Shown here: positions 1 to 10,604 of the stretch, one piece after another
Layout of the letters: each line of letters begins with the position of its first letter
Numbering within the stretch: position 1 is the stretch's first letter
From: Glebionis coronaria
Lineage: Eukaryota; Streptophyta; Magnoliopsida; Asterales; Asteraceae
Assembly (NCBI GenBank): GCA_025667525.1
Contig: CM046876.1
Location: 483,496,557-483,560,556, forward strand
DNA: 64,000 nt
Reading direction: 5' to 3'
Program-made: the position numbers and the translations under genes
Notes under the pieces: generated by a model
Seen by the model: the letters and a program-made list of their open reading frames with translations, nothing else
Database searches by the model: none
What the model was told of the DNA's origin: nothing

Positions 1-112
1 ATTATAGCTCTGTTACCCTTGTTGCTTCGCTCATCATACCACATGGTTGCGTGACAGATTGAACATATATAGGATGGAGATCCCAAGTTATGATATGAAA
101 CATTGACACCTT
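1..112 (-). pseudogene. Helitron Rep/helicase, zinc-finger exon (partial, runs off left edge)
   Basis: Read on the minus strand, this stretch is open and encodes a segment with tyrosine-x-x-leucine-glycine-x-proline followed by C-x2-C and then the block MWYDERSNK. In plant Helitron Rep/helicase proteins the N-terminal zinc finger has this pattern (Y..LG.P...C..C.A..WY.ER). Helitrons replicate by a rolling-circle mechanism using an HUH endonuclease joined to a Pif1-type helicase; those catalytic domains would lie to the left of position 1 and are not visible. A CAAG at about 110-114 (minus strand) could be the splice acceptor of this exon. The RPA-like pseudogene at 13810-15292 lies on the same strand upstream, as expected for plant Helitrons. 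Assignment rests on the motif only. Confidence 0.6.
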
Positions 113-605
113 GGCAAATGAGCAATGCAGTAAGCAGGTTATTCATTCAGTCCAAATTATATACCTACATAACATTAAACATACAATTGCATGTAATACT
201 TGTTATAATAAACGACCCTTAAATATTAGGGAAATGACATGCGGATGTTAAGGCAGCTCCTTTTGGGGGTGCTTTCGGTCGGGGTGAATAAATTATAGGA
301 AAAACATTAAATGTAAAACATTTAGATAAAGGTTAGGGGAAAAAATATACAAAATTTCGGTATTAGATATGTCAAGTACTCTGTCTTCTTCTATGTGATC
401 ATAAAAATGGACTTGTGGAGGTAGAGGCCATTGTTTTCCGTTTTAAGTTTCGCTTGTTATTTGCTGCCATGGATGAAGATCCTGACACGTTAACCGGATA
501 CACATATTACTTTGTAATTTACATGATAATTATAGCGAGTACTTAAATTTAGAACAATCATACCTATAACGGTTAACTTGAGTTCACAAAAACTCTAGAC
601 ATGTC
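113..605 (-). other. Helitron-flank sequence with a possible upstream exon at about 350-470
   Basis: This AT-rich stretch separates the Rep/helicase finger exon from the Copia insertion. On the minus strand an ATG at 468-470 opens a short basic reading frame (starting MAANNKRNLKRK), which meets a stop just after a run of five T residues. One base fewer in that run would keep the frame open for another 20 or so codons. It could be the decayed N-terminal exon of the same Helitron gene, but no motif proves it. Nothing else is recognised here. Confidence 0.3.
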
Positions 606-610
606 CATCT
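606..610. repeat. Target-site duplication of element A, left copy (CATCT)
   Basis: CATCT directly precedes the 5' LTR and recurs at 12660-12664 directly after the 3' LTR. The perfect 5-bp match fixes both ends of element A. Confidence 0.97.
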
Positions 611-642
611 TGTTGGGAATAAATTTAGGCCAGAACACTTGA

Positions 643-749
643 ACGCTGACAAGAACAACTTAAGCGTTGACAAGAACAAAGTGAGCGCTGACAGCATAAG
701 CGTTGACAAGATAAAGTCAAGCGTTGACAGATTGAAGACAAGCATTGAT
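643..749 (+). repeat. Phased motif array in 5' LTR U3 (6 sites)
   Basis: Cores RCGYTGAC start at 643, 664, 685, 700 and 721, with a decayed core (GCATTGAT) at 742. Intervals are 21, 21, 15, 21, 21. The units look like a degenerate 21-bp tandem repeat in which only the core and a following CAAG tend to be kept. The array lies 130-240 bp upstream of the TATA box, where enhancer or silencer sites would be expected. Confidence 0.9.
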
Positions 750-880
750 GGAAGATGTGAGCTACACGTTTATTATATTCTAGAATATCTTTAGTAAGGA
801 TAGAAACGACAATGTATTTTCTATGTTTATCTTTACCTAGAATAGTTGATTCGTAGCTTATTGTACAAGACTTCTTGTTC

Positions 881-887
881 TATAAAA
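881..887 (+). promoter_or_regulatory. TATA box of element A 5' LTR
   Basis: TATAAAA inside the LTR, 254 bp before the LTR end, is in a position normal for the U3/R border of a Copia LTR. The same box is at 12405-12411 in the 3' LTR. Confidence 0.7.
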
Positions 888-1137
888 GAAGATCTTTTAG
901 GTTAATGTTGATTATCAGTTTTCATAAGTATTCGCAAGTTAAACTCTTTCATTGTAACCAAGTACGATTATTCTAATACAAGTGAAAGTTTGTTTAACAT
1001 CATTGTGTTTTAGATCAAGTGTTAATTCCGCATAACACTTTGTTACTTTATTCATAAGCAAAGGTTTCTCTACGTGTAGTACTTGATCTAATCTCGTATA
1101 CACAAAGCTTAATCGATCTAAGTTTGGGATCAACAAG

Positions 1138-1149
1138 TGGTATCAGAGC
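1138..1149 (+). other. Primer-binding site, element A (initiator Met tRNA)
   Basis: TGGTATCAGAGC starts two bases after the LTR. It is the standard primer site complementary to the 3' end of plant initiator methionine tRNA, used to prime minus-strand cDNA synthesis. Confidence 0.95.
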
Positions 1150-1242
1150 TTGTTGAGAAACTTTTGATCTTTAAGTAACGCAAGAACCCTAAAACACCAA
1201 AAACCCTAAAAACCCTAAATTTCTCAAAACCCTAAAAACACC

Positions 1243-4137
1243 ATGTCTGGCACAGATCAACCTGCTAATATGCTACAAAACAACTCCACAAGTCCTAGTA
1301 TCAAAATTCCCATGTTTGATGCCAGGAACTTTGAGCTTTGGAAGTCCAATTTTGAGCAATACATAGCTATTCATGACTACACTCTTTGGGAGATTATCGA
1401 ATATGGGAACACATTCGATAAAGCAGCAAAGATTACTGCTGCAATTGCCACAAGGACAGCTGTTCCTAATTGTCCTGAAGCTGATAAGGTGGAAAAGCCT
1501 GGAGATGGGAGAGCTGTAGCTGTTGAAGATATAGCCAAGAAGAGGGTGGACATGAAAATTTTGAACATCTTGAAACATGCCCTAGGTCATGAGAATCAGC
1601 ACAAGTACAAACGCTTTGAGTCTGCAAAAGAGCTTTGGGAAGCTCTTGAAGTAGCACATGGTGGCAATGCTGACACAAAAGAAGAAAAGAAGAAGCAACT
1701 CTTGCATGAGTATGCTGTCTTTAAAGCTCATTCCAATGAAAATCTCAGCAGTGTGAGAAGTAGACTTCTTGACATCACAAGTCAACTTTCCTTCATGGGA
1801 ACACAGATTGCTGACCCTGAATTGAATGCTACTTTTCTCAAAAGCCTTGGTGATGTATGGAAGATAGAGACAAGATCCATTCTTGTCAATAATACCCACA
1901 AGACTTCCAGGTTTGATGACATCTTCAACAAATTAAGACTGTTGGAGAATGAATGGCAATTGGATAGTGATAATAAATCTTCCAGTAGCAACATGGCCTT
2001 CTTCTCACAAAGTGAAGGTCAATTTGATTCCATGAACTTCTATGGACATTCAGACACTGGATCTCAATGTATCAACGCTGGATCTCAGCCTGTCAGCGCT
2101 GGATCATATCCTGTCAACGCTTTATACTCAAGCGCTGACACACACAATCATGGCGCTGATAGAATTAAACCTGCTGGTTTTGATCTAGATACTGTGTGTG
2201 CATTCATTGCTTCTTTGCCCAGTGATTCAAGGATTACATATGAAGATCTTGAGCAGATAAGTGATGAACAATTGGAAGAGATGGACATCAAGTGGACTAT
2301 GGCTCTTGTAAGTTTAAGAGCAAACAGGTTCAATAAAAGGTTCAAGAAGAAGATGACCTTTAATGCTAAGGATGTTGCTGGCTTTGACAAGTCCAAGGTT
2401 GAGTGCTACAACTGTCATAGGATGGGACACTTTATGAGGGAATGTAGATCTCCAAGAAGATCTGATGCTGGGAAGCCTTCAAGCCAAATGATTAAGAGCC
2501 CAGATCCCAAGGCCATGGTTGCTGTTCAACAAATTGATGGTGTTGGAGAATGGGATTGGAGCTGGATGGCTAAGAATGAGGAAGAAGACAGAGCTTTGGT
2601 TGCTGAAGTTAAAGAAGAGCATGTTGAATATGCTCTCATGGCACACTCCTCCTCTTCATCAGATAATGAGGTATATGATGATGCTTTCTGTTCTAAGGGT
2701 TGTCGTTTAAATACTGAAAAACTAAAGCAAGAGATAGTTAAATTATTAGATGAGGCAAGTACTGAAAGATGCAAAGTATCTAATTATCAAATTGCTCTTA
2801 CTCAAACAGAAAAGACAGTAGCTGAGTATAAGAAAATGGAGTTTGATTTAAAGGATCAAATAAATATCTTAAAACATGAGTTACATCAGAGTAAAGATGT
2901 GCAAGATATAGTAAATAGGGTTAATCTTGATTTGATAGCTCAGTTAGAGGAGGCTAACAAAAATAAAGATAATGTGAGTCTTAAAATCCAGAGATTTGAT
3001 AAGGCCACACAATCCCTAGGAGAGTGTGTTAGTAAACAGAGAGACTCTAAGGATAAGAGTGGGATTGGGATGAAGGATTATACTGGTGTTCCACCACCAG
3101 CTGGGGATTTCTATGGTGTCCAATCAAAGGACTTATCTTGGACTGGCTTGCCAGAATGCCAAGAGGAGGAGTTCATTCCTCCACCTAGAGTGACTTCCCC
3201 AGTTGAGGAATATAAGCAAAAACTGACTGACCTAGAAGAGTGGAAGAAAGCTAACCACACTTTGTTTGTTAAGGGAGGGTTGTTGTGTGAAAGTCCAAAT
3301 GAGCCCACACCAATCATAAAACCAATTGATGAGTCCTATGATCCTAAACCTATTAAGATCACACACCCTACCACTGGCAAAGCTGTTGACCTTGGCCCAC
3401 AAGCTGTTAGAAAACCTAGTGTTAAGTATGCAGAGATGTATAGGAATACTAGGTCTCCAAAAGGCCAAGTTAGTAACCCTGGAACAGGCTTCTTTGCTTC
3501 TAGACCTAAGACTATGTCTAGAAAAGCTTGTTACACATGTGGTAGCTTCTCACATTTGGCTTACAGATGTGTCAACGCTTCCAATGTCAACGCTGATAGG
3601 AACCATTTCAGCGCTGACAAAAGTCAACATAGGTCAAACACTGTCATACCCAATTCCTTTGTGAACAAAAGTTCACAAGTTGTTAGACCAGCCCCATTCT
3701 TCTCTAGAGGGTCTAACACACAAGGCCTAAGACCTTTTCAAAAGTCAAATACATGGTCAAATAGGCAATGGGTTCCTGTAGCAAACCCTAGGTTCAACGC
3801 TGATAAGAGCAATCGGGGCGCTGACAAGAGAAATTTCAGCGCTGACAGACACACTGGAAAACCTAGGTATTTGCAACCACATGGAAATAGGTCTAAAGCT
3901 TCTACTAGCTTAACATGGAGACCAAAACAAGACCAGAACCCTAATTCTACTGGTATTTCTATGACATGCAACAGGTTTCATTATATTTCAAAGGCATTGT
4001 CAACACCAATTGGGGTTAACTGGGAATTTCATTCAAACAGGGATGAAAATGGGGTTGTTATGAGAACCAAGTCTGTTCTTGTTGAACAACCAAATGAATC
4101 CAAGTCTTCCAAGGCTTGGGTTCCCAAAGAAAACTAA
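1243..4137 (+). CDS. Element A Gag polyprotein
   Basis: This 964-residue ORF encodes the capsid and nucleocapsid polyprotein that packages element RNA into cytoplasmic particles. The N-terminus (about residues 18-240) has the Copia Gag pattern, including [12 protein letters not shown] near 30. A CCHC zinc knuckle [14 protein letters not shown] lies at about 388-401, and a second, [14 protein letters not shown], at about 763-776. Residues about 488-590 form a charged leucine-rich, probably coiled-coil region. It is about twice the length of simple Copia Gag. Three motif clusters (2054-2160, 3575-3618, 3797-3846) encode heptads with an [NSG]-A-D core. It ends at TAA 4135-4137, while pol continues in the -1 frame and overlaps by 22 bases. 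The start follows a leader rich in AAACCCTAAA. Confidence 0.93.
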   Translation: MSGTDQPANMLQNNSTSPSIKIPMFDARNFELWKSNFEQYIAIHDYTLWEIIEYGNTFDKAAKITAAIATRTAVPNCPEADKVEKPGDGRAVAVEDIAKKRVDMKILNILKHALGHENQHKYKRFESAKELWEALEVAHGGNADTKEEKKKQLLHEYAVFKAHSNENLSSVRSRLLDITSQLSFMGTQIADPELNATFLKSLGDVWKIETRSILVNNTHKTSRFDDIFNKLRLLENEWQLDSDNKSSSSNMAFFSQSEGQFDSMNFYGHSDTGSQCINAGSQPVSAGSYPVNALYSSADTHNHGADRIKPAGFDLDTVCAFIASLPSDSRITYEDLEQISDEQLEEMDIKWTMALVSLRANRFNKRFKKKMTFNAKDVAGFDKSKVECYNCHRMGHFMRECRSPRRSDAGKPSSQMIKSPDPKAMVAVQQIDGVGEWDWSWMAKNEEEDRALVAEVKEEHVEYALMAHSSSSSDNEVYDDAFCSKGCRLNTEKLKQEIVKLLDEASTERCKVSNYQIALTQTEKTVAEYKKMEFDLKDQINILKHELHQSKDVQDIVNRVNLDLIAQLEEANKNKDNVSLKIQRFDKATQSLGECVSKQRDSKDKSGIGMKDYTGVPPPAGDFYGVQSKDLSWTGLPECQEEEFIPPPRVTSPVEEYKQKLTDLEEWKKANHTLFVKGGLLCESPNEPTPIIKPIDESYDPKPIKITHPTTGKAVDLGPQAVRKPSVKYAEMYRNTRSPKGQVSNPGTGFFASRPKTMSRKACYTCGSFSHLAYRCVNASNVNADRNHFSADKSQHRSNTVIPNSFVNKSSQVVRPAPFFSRGSNTQGLRPFQKSNTWSNRQWVPVANPRFNADKSNRGADKRNFSADRHTGKPRYLQPHGNRSKASTSLTWRPKQDQNPNSTGISMTCNRFHYISKALSTPIGVNWEFHSNRDENGVVMRTKSVLVEQPNESKSSKAWVPKEN
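2054..2160 (+). repeat. Phased motif cluster in gag (6 sites)
   Basis: Core starts are at 2054 (decayed ACACTGG), 2075, 2096, 2117, 2132 and 2153, with intervals 21, 21, 21, 15, 21. All are read in the gag frame as [TNS]-A-[GD]-type triplets, giving heptapeptide repeats between the Gag N-terminal domain and the zinc knuckle. The first sites decode as ..AG rather than ..AD because C/A positions have drifted. Confidence 0.85.
3575..3618 (+). repeat. Phased motif cluster in gag (3 sites)
   Basis: Cores start at 3575 (decayed), 3590 and 3611, with intervals of 15 and 21 bp. They are read as VNAS, VNAD and FSAD, directly after the second zinc knuckle. Confidence 0.85.
3797..3846 (+). repeat. Phased motif cluster in gag (3 sites)
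   Basis: Cores start at 3797, 3818 and 3839, both intervals exactly 21 bp. They encode NAD-K, GAD-K and SAD-R heptads in the basic C-terminal part of Gag. Confidence 0.9.
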
Positions 4138-7100
4138 TGTGTTTTCTTTATGTGCAGGGCATTCAGAAGAAGATCAATGATTATGGATACTGGGATAGTG
4201 GATGCTCAAGGCACATGACAGGAAAGGAAGACTATCTGACCAATTTCTCTCCTATTCAAGATGGTGATAAGGTATACTTTGGAGGGGGCTATGGAACAAT
4301 CACAGGAAAAGGAACCCTTGTCACCAACAATCTACGGTTTGAGAATGTCTTCTTGGTAAAAGAACTGGATAATAATTTGTTTAGTGTATCACAAGTGTGT
4401 GATAACAAAAATAAGGTTCTTTTCACAGATACTGAGTGCTTGGTGTTAAGCAAAGATTATAAGCTCCCTGAGGAAAAATACATAGATTTTAGAACACCAA
4501 GGCATAAAGACATATATAATGTGAATCTTAATGGAATTAAGACAAATAATAAAATGTCATGTTTTTATGCTAAAGCCTCAGTAGATGAAAGTAATCTTTG
4601 GCACAGGAGATTAGGGCACATAAACTTTAAGAATATCAATAGACTTGTGAGGCTTGGTTTAGTTGATGGTTTGCCTGAAAAGGCTTTCCACAATGACCAC
4701 TCTTGTGTTGCATGTCTTAAGGGCAAGCAGCACAAGGTCTCATTCAGGTCTAAACAGGTGCACTCTAGTTCTAAACCACTTCACTTATTGCATATGGACC
4801 TCTTTGGTCCAACTAATATAGAAAGTTTGAAGGGTAAATCATATTGTTTTGTTATCACTGATGATTATTCCAGGTTTACATGGACTTTCTTTTTAGCCAA
4901 GAAAAGTGAAACTGCCCAGAGTCTGATTAATTTCATTACCCAAATTGAAAAGAAGAATGGTAATGAGGTCAAGATTATTAGAAGTGACAATGGGGGTGAG
5001 TTTAGAAATCAGTTGCTAGATGATTTTTGTGCCAAGAAAGGGATTACTAGGCAGTTTAGCATAGCTAGAACCCCACAGCAAAATGGGGTTGCTGAAAGGA
5101 AGAATAAGACCCTTATTGAAGCAGCCAGAACCATGTTGGCTGATGCCCACTTTCCTATAGCCTTTTGGGCTGAAGCTGTTAACACAGCTTGTTATGTTCA
5201 GAATAGGGCATTGGTCAACAAGATACATAATAAGACACCTTATGAATTACTTTGGGGAAGGAAGCCAAATATTGGTTTTCTAAAGCCTTTTGGATGTCAT
5301 GTAGTTGTTCTAGAAACTAGTGAGGCCCTAGGTAAATTTGATTCAAAAGGTGATGAAGGCTACTTCATGGGTTATTCAGTGCAGAGTAAAGGATATAGGG
5401 TTTACATTAAAAAGGAAAAACGTATACTTGAAAAAGTACATGTTAGGTTTTTAGAGAGTAAACCTAGTGATCCTGATAGTGGTCCAAATTGGTTGTTTGA
5501 CTTAGAACCTTTATCTAGAGCTTTAAATTATATGCTTGTTACTGATCCAGACATTGTGAAGGTAACTTCAAGTGTTTTGGAAAAGAGAATTGGTAATGTT
5601 TCAGGTATACAGGTTGCTAAGGAGGATGGACCACCAGCAGTTGAATCATCTCCCACACAAGAATTTGTTACACTTCCTATATGGACAGATGAGTATTATG
5701 CTGCTGCTACTGCTGCAAGGAAAGATAATGGTGGTGTTCAAATACCACCAAATACAAACATGCATGATTCTTCAGGCGCTGACAAAGGGAAATCAAGCGC
5801 TGACACGACCAATTCAAACGCTGATGGCTCCAACGCTGACAACAACAGTTCAAGCGTTGTTAGCCCAAACGCTGATAAACAAGGATCAGACTTTGGAGAC
5901 ACCTTTACACAGCTTTTCTCTTCTCATTTTGAACAAGGTGGACCTTCCAATGTCCATGAAGGGATTTCTGTTGATCAAGAAGAATCTGAGGAAGAAGATA
6001 TTGGCAACATGGAGCGTGAAGTTGAGGACACCAGACTTTTTGAAGGAGGAGTTCTCACTTCCACAGCTAAGGATCACCCCACATCTCAAATCATTGGTGA
6101 TGTTATGGCTCCAGTTCAGACAAGAAGATCCCATCAAAGTCTTGGTGGATTTATTGCCAATATACACAAGAAGGTTGATACCCCTCTTGTACAAGCATGT
6201 TTGTTTGCCTGTTTTCTGTCACAGGAAGAACCCAAGAAAATTTTTGATGCTCTCAAAGAACCAAGTTGGGTGGAAGCAATGCAGGATGAGCTTCACCAAT
6301 TTGCTATACAGGATGTTTGGGAGCTGGTTGATTGTCCTAGATATGTGAGACCAATTGGGACACGATGGGTTCTAAGAAACAAGAAAGATGAAAGGGGAAT
6401 TGTGGTCAGAAACAAGGCACGTTTGGTAGCTCAGGGATATACACAAGAGGAAGGCATAGATTATGAAGAAGTTTTTGCGCCAGTTGCAAGAATTGAAGCT
6501 ATCAGAATTTTCTTAGCTTATGCCTCTTGCATGAACTTCACTGTTTATCAAATGGATGTGAAGAGTGCTTTCCTCTATGGGACAATTGTTGAGGAAGTAT
6601 ATGTCATGCAACCTCCTGGTTTTGAAGATCCTGAGAATCCAGACAAGGTTTATAGAGTGAAGAAAGCAATGTATGGACTTCATCAAGCCCCAAGAGCATG
6701 GTATGGTACATTGTCCACCTATTTGGTGGAAAATGGTTTCAAAAGGGGCACCATAGATCAGACATTGTTTACAAAGAAGAAAGGAAAACATGTGTTGCTT
6801 GTGCAGGTCTATGTTGATGACATCATTTTTGGGTCTACTGATCCAAAAATGAGTGAGGACTTTTCCAAGCTCATGACAGATAAATTCAAGATGAGTGCAA
6901 TGGGTGAGATGAACTTCTTTCTAGGTTTACAAGTTCAGCAGAAAGAAGATGGTATCTTCATCTCCCAAGACAAGTATGTAGCTGAAATCTTGAAGAAATA
7001 TGGTTTTTCTCCACATGAGAAGGAGGCTTCCACTCCTATGGATAGACAACACCCTTGGGGAAAAATTGGAGCTGGAAAGGATGTGGATGTTAGGCATTAT

Positions 7101-7757
7101 AGATCAATGATTGGATCATTGATGTATCTTACAGCCTCAAGACCTGACATCATGTTTGCTGTGTGTGCATGTGCACGCCATCAAGTGACTCCCAAAGAAT
7201 GTCACCTTTTTGCTGTAAAGAGAATTTTTAGGTACCTAAGATGTTACCCAGATCTTGGATTGTGGTACCCAAAAGATTCTCCCTTGGACCTTATTGCATA
7301 TTCAGACAGTGACTATGGTGGTGACAAGTTTGATAGGAAATCCACAACTGGTGGATGCCAATTTCTTGGGAGCAGATTAATCTCTTGGCAATGCAAGAAA
7401 CAAACAGTGGTGGCCAACTCTACAACTGAAGCAGAATATGTTGCAGCAGCTGCTTGTTGTGGACAAGTCTTATGGATTCAGAACCAGCTGTTGGATTATG
7501 GGTATAATTTTATGCATACCAAGATTTTTGTAGACAATAACAGTACTTTGTGCATTATTAAAAATCCTGTACATCATTCTAAAACCAAACACATAGAAAT
7601 TAGACATCATTTTATAAGAGATTGCTTTGAGAAAGGTTTAATACAACCAGATAGGGTAGACACAGAGGACAATGTGGCTGATTTATTAACTAAACCTTTT
7701 GATGCTGGAAGATTTCAATATTTGGTAACAAATATTGGAATGGTTAATCTCACTTAA
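4116..7757 (+). CDS. Element A Pol polyprotein (PR-IN-RT-RNase H)
   Basis: The open frame spans 1,213 codons and has no stop. In order: aspartic protease with DSG at residues 27-29 ([10 protein letters not shown]); the GAG-pre-integrase zinc region near 160-215 ([12 protein letters not shown]); an integrase core with D228, D291 and E327, the last two in D-x35-E spacing; a disordered linker holding a motif cluster; reverse transcriptase from about 715 with YVDD at 899-902; and RNase H with SDSDYGG and STTEAEY. PR-IN-RT-RH order is diagnostic of Ty1/Copia. All catalytic residues I can place are present. The frame opens upstream of any ATG, so it must be expressed by frameshift, splicing or re-initiation from gag. 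Its first codons overlap the gag end in the -1 frame. Confidence 0.95.
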   Translation: MGSQRKLMCFLYVQGIQKKINDYGYWDSGCSRHMTGKEDYLTNFSPIQDGDKVYFGGGYGTITGKGTLVTNNLRFENVFLVKELDNNLFSVSQVCDNKNKVLFTDTECLVLSKDYKLPEEKYIDFRTPRHKDIYNVNLNGIKTNNKMSCFYAKASVDESNLWHRRLGHINFKNINRLVRLGLVDGLPEKAFHNDHSCVACLKGKQHKVSFRSKQVHSSSKPLHLLHMDLFGPTNIESLKGKSYCFVITDDYSRFTWTFFLAKKSETAQSLINFITQIEKKNGNEVKIIRSDNGGEFRNQLLDDFCAKKGITRQFSIARTPQQNGVAERKNKTLIEAARTMLADAHFPIAFWAEAVNTACYVQNRALVNKIHNKTPYELLWGRKPNIGFLKPFGCHVVVLETSEALGKFDSKGDEGYFMGYSVQSKGYRVYIKKEKRILEKVHVRFLESKPSDPDSGPNWLFDLEPLSRALNYMLVTDPDIVKVTSSVLEKRIGNVSGIQVAKEDGPPAVESSPTQEFVTLPIWTDEYYAAATAARKDNGGVQIPPNTNMHDSSGADKGKSSADTTNSNADGSNADNNSSSVVSPNADKQGSDFGDTFTQLFSSHFEQGGPSNVHEGISVDQEESEEEDIGNMEREVEDTRLFEGGVLTSTAKDHPTSQIIGDVMAPVQTRRSHQSLGGFIANIHKKVDTPLVQACLFACFLSQEEPKKIFDALKEPSWVEAMQDELHQFAIQDVWELVDCPRYVRPIGTRWVLRNKKDERGIVVRNKARLVAQGYTQEEGIDYEEVFAPVARIEAIRIFLAYASCMNFTVYQMDVKSAFLYGTIVEEVYVMQPPGFEDPENPDKVYRVKKAMYGLHQAPRAWYGTLSTYLVENGFKRGTIDQTLFTKKKGKHVLLVQVYVDDIIFGSTDPKMSEDFSKLMTDKFKMSAMGEMNFFLGLQVQQKEDGIFISQDKYVAEILKKYGFSPHEKEASTPMDRQHPWGKIGAGKDVDVRHYRSMIGSLMYLTASRPDIMFAVCACARHQVTPKECHLFAVKRIFRYLRCYPDLGLWYPKDSPLDLIAYSDSDYGGDKFDRKSTTGGCQFLGSRLISWQCKKQTVVANSTTEAEYVAAAACCGQVLWIQNQLLDYGYNFMHTKIFVDNNSTLCIIKNPVHHSKTKHIEIRHHFIRDCFEKGLIQPDRVDTEDNVADLLTKPFDAGRFQYLVTNIGMVNLT
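5776..5876 (+). repeat. Phased motif cluster in pol linker (6 sites)
   Basis: Cores start at 5776, 5797, 5818, 5833, 5854 (GCGTTGTT) and 5869, with intervals 21, 21, 15, 21, 15. They lie in the low-complexity linker between integrase and reverse transcriptase and encode GAD, SAD, NAD, NAD, SVV and NAD. Confidence 0.9.
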
Positions 7758-7852
7758 TATGTGTTTTGGAACCTTTTTGTAAAAGTATGTACAGGATAAT
7801 GCATTGTTATTGGTCTTTGTGATGATTTAGATTTTTCCACTTTTCTTTTCTA

Positions 7853-7969
7853 ACACTGACAAAGGTAAATGTAACGCTGATAAGTGTTATTTTGCCGTTG
7901 TTAGAGATATTATTGTCTAACGCTGACAAGAGTTCCTTCAACGCTGACAAGTGTTGTCGGGACGCTGTC
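7853..7969 (+). repeat. Phased motif cluster, non-coding (6 sites)
   Basis: Cores start at 7853 (ACACTGAC), 7874, 7895 (CCGTTGTT), 7920, 7941 and 7962 (ACGCTGTC). Intervals are 21, 21, 25, 21, 21. The 25-bp interval is not a multiple of three, unlike all intervals inside the ORFs. Confidence 0.88.
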
Positions 7970-8175
7970 AGCAACAAATGTTAGTTTTGTGGTTTTCATC
8001 TAAATGTGCAGGTAATGGTAGCTTTATACCATTGGATACAGAGTTGCTTATGGATCTTTGAAGAGCTATTTGGACATGTTTTTGTTTATGGATGATGGTT
8101 GGAATATTTATATTCCTATCTTGACATAAATTTTTAATGTTCATATATATTTTGAGAACTCATGTATCATAGTTT

Positions 8176-8184
8176 AAGGGGAGG
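8176..8184 (+). other. Internal polypurine-tract-like site
   Basis: AAGGGGAGG closely matches the tract before the 3' LTR (AGGGGAGG). Another copy is at 10405-10413 inside the accessory ORF. Extra PPT copies downstream of pol have been reported for Sireviruses; use as a plus-strand primer here is inferred. Confidence 0.45.
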
Positions 8185-8612
8185 TTAAGGAACCTTTAGG
8201 ATTTCTGGGTATTCATAGGATACTCTTATCACAATTCTAGATTGTGTCCACAGGTGAGTATGGGTTAGTTTTACTAAACCATGAGGCACTGTAGCATGCA
8301 TAGTATATCAACTTTGCATGCTGCCAAGACATTTTTGGCCTAGAATTGGTTGTGGTCTGTTGGGAGACTTGGGAATCATTTTGATATGGGTTTTACCTGG
8401 GAGTAACAAGGATTTTATAAGGTAACTTGGTTGTTAAAAATTTTGGTTAGCAAGGGACACTAGAGGACTGTTATGTCTATCTTGCTTATGCAAGTGTGCA
8501 TAACTGGACAGTGCTTGCCGCCCTATAATAATTATCAGCTTTTGGTTATCTTCTCTAGGATAAATTACTTGTTAAGGTCATTTTTCACTTTTTAAAACAA
8601 TTTTATTTTTGG

Positions 8613-8730
8613 ACGCTGACAAGATTTTTCCAAGCGTTGTTGTGACCAAAATGGACGCTGACATGGCTTTAGGCGAACGTTGACAAGATTATAGCCGTTG
8701 GGCGTTGATGGGTTATATTTGACCGTTGAC
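8613..8730 (+). repeat. Phased motif cluster, non-coding (6-7 sites)
   Basis: Cores start at 8613, 8634 (GCGTTGTT), 8655, 8677, 8702 and 8723, with a weaker CCGTTGGG at 8695. Main intervals are 21, 21, 22, 25, 21. The cluster ends about 150 bp before the promoter-like group at 8881. Confidence 0.85.
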
Positions 8731-8880
8731 AAACAATGGGACCTACCCAGTTGTTACTTTTTGACATATTTTCAAGCCGTAATTTTAGGAGTTGTTACTT
8801 TCATTAAATGCATGGGATAACTTATAAACTTTTTCAATATTTTCATGATTGATTTTTGAAAATCTTTGCCTATTTTTGGG

Positions 8881-8912
8881 CCAATCACGTGCATTCATCC
8901 ACTCCTATAAAT
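8881..8912 (+). promoter_or_regulatory. Candidate internal promoter of the accessory ORF
   Basis: CCAAT at 8881-8885 is followed by the G-box core CACGTG at 8886-8891 and TATAAAT at 8906-8912. The ATG of the accessory ORF is at 9011, which leaves room for a start site near 8940 and a leader of about 70 nt rich in CT and A. The ATG context (CAATGGC) is good for plants. This arrangement would let the ORF be expressed independently of the LTR. Confidence 0.5.
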
Positions 8913-9899
8913 TTGGCTCCTATTTTAAACAGGGTATCTATAATTCTTGTCTAACAACTTTTCTCTTATCAACCTTCATCTTTTATACTTCAAATTAACA
9001 ACTTTCATCAATGGCACCAAGATTTAACTCAGCAGAATTGGATTTGGGGTTCAAGTCTCAACACAACATGATTGCTTATCTTGTTGCTGATAATACTTTG
9101 TTCCCTCAATACACACAGATGGTGGAGTATTTGAACGCATCCCCATTAAGGTATGCTCTTTCTCATGCACCACTCATTCCAGTCACACACATTAAACAGT
9201 TTTAGAACACTATCAGTTCCTCAACAGTTAATGGAGTGACCACATTAACTTCTATTGTTCATGGGAGACCTTGGGTGGTTACTGAGGCCTTGGTACGTCA
9301 GGCCTTGCATCTTGATGATGCTGATGGTGTAACCCTTCTTCCCATATCTGAAATAGAACAAGGGCTTCGGGCTTTGGGATACCCTATTCCTGATGAAGGT
9401 ACTCTTAATAAGTACCATAAGCAGGAATTTCCCCCAGCCTGGAAGTATCTCATTCACATTCTCCTTCAGTGTTTGAGTCCCAAATGTACTGCACACAATG
9501 AGATCAATAGATCCATTGCAACTGCTATTGTGTGTATTGCAACAGGGCAAAAATATAATTGGTCTAAAATGATTTTTGAAGGAATGTGTAAAAACAAGGG
9601 GACAAAAATGACTTTAGCTTATCCCCGTTTTCTGCAAATGGTTTTTGATGCTCAAAGATATTGTTCAAGGGATCACAATGATTTTTATAAGATTCCTGAA
9701 CAAAAGAAGGCTATTTTTACCAAGATGAATTCACCACCTCATAGAGACCTACCTTTGACCCAAGCCATGCTTGCTGTTATTGCAGCAGCACAACCCCAAC
9801 CAGACCCCCAACCTCATATTGAACCTCACCCACAACTTGAACCTATCCCTGAACCTTTACCTTCCCCTGACCAAATGCAAATAGACCAAAATCCCTTTG

Positions 9900-9949
9900 A
9901 CGCTGACACATCTAATGTGGGCGTTGATGTGCCTATTTCCAACACTGAC
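9900..9949 (+). repeat. Phased motif cluster in accessory ORF (3 sites)
   Basis: Cores start at 9900, 9921 and 9942 (ACACTGAC), both intervals exactly 21 bp. They encode DAD, GVD and NTD in the accessory frame. Confidence 0.9.
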
Positions 9950-10604
9950 ACCCAACTATCACAATCCCAAACACCCCTTAACCAACCCACATCTACACCT
10001 TCTTCTACACCATCTTCCACACCACCTGAATATAGGTTGATTAAACGCCAAAGGACTGCTGGAGTGTTCTCCTCTGGTGGTCCTAGCCATGAAGCAGAGA
10101 GAACCACCACCACAAGTGTGGCTGGTGACCTGGATGAGGCTGGGACTATTGGTTCTGGCTTAGCAGCTGGCCAAGGCAGTCCCACCATCATTAAGTCCTC
10201 ATCCATGCACAATGAATCTGACTTGGGAGGTCAAATCCCCATTTTGGAAGAGGGCAGACTGGAACCAATGACGCTTTTAGAATTGACGGCTGTCTGCATT
10301 AGCTTGCAAAAGCAAAATGCAGACTTAGTACAAATTGTCAGTAACCAAGGCCTTGAACTCAAAGACTTGAGGGAGAGGATTGTTGTTTTGGAGAGTGCTC
10401 ATTCAAGGGGAGGTATGGAGGAGTCTTCCAAAGGGGAGGAAGATCAAAGAAATCTGAGTGATAAGAGCAGTCAAGATGGTCAATCATTGGATATTGCTGA
10501 AGCTCTTACTACATTGAAGGAACAAAAAGGTTTTGATACGTCCTTAATCTCTCCAACCAATTTAAATTTATCATTTACAGATATGTTGAGAGAGGTTACA
10601 CAAG

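Larger units (their letters stand above)
611..1135 (+). repeat. Element A 5' LTR
   Basis: The LTR runs from TGTTGGG to CAACA and is 525 bp long, the same length as the 3' copy. U3 contains six motif sites phased at 21 or 15 bp (643-749). A TATA box TATAAAA lies at 881-887, so transcription should start near 910. Confidence 0.97.
7758..9010 (+). other. Element A spacer between pol and accessory ORF
   Basis: This 1.25-kb stretch has no ORF of note. It holds two phased motif clusters (7853-7969 and 8613-8730), a PPT-like AAGGGGAGG at 8176-8184, and a CCAAT/CACGTG/TATAAAT promoter-like group at 8881-8912 before the accessory ORF. Confidence 0.8.

Noticed and set aside
939..1136. Minus-strand ORF across the element A LTR (and its longer form at 12463-12777)
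   Set aside because: It is antisense to the LTR; the longer form only arises by fusing flank and LTR sequence after insertion.
4126..4137. Programmed -1 ribosomal frameshift at the element A gag end
   Set aside because: Codons CCC AAA GAA AAC TAA give no X-XXY-YYZ heptamer in the gag frame, and I see no obvious downstream stem. Splicing or an old indel is more likely.
5572..6348. A 258-codon plus-strand ORF overlapping element A pol
   Set aside because: It overlaps the integrase-RT linker and RT in another frame and its composition (many L, K, Q) is what an out-of-frame reading gives. No motif.
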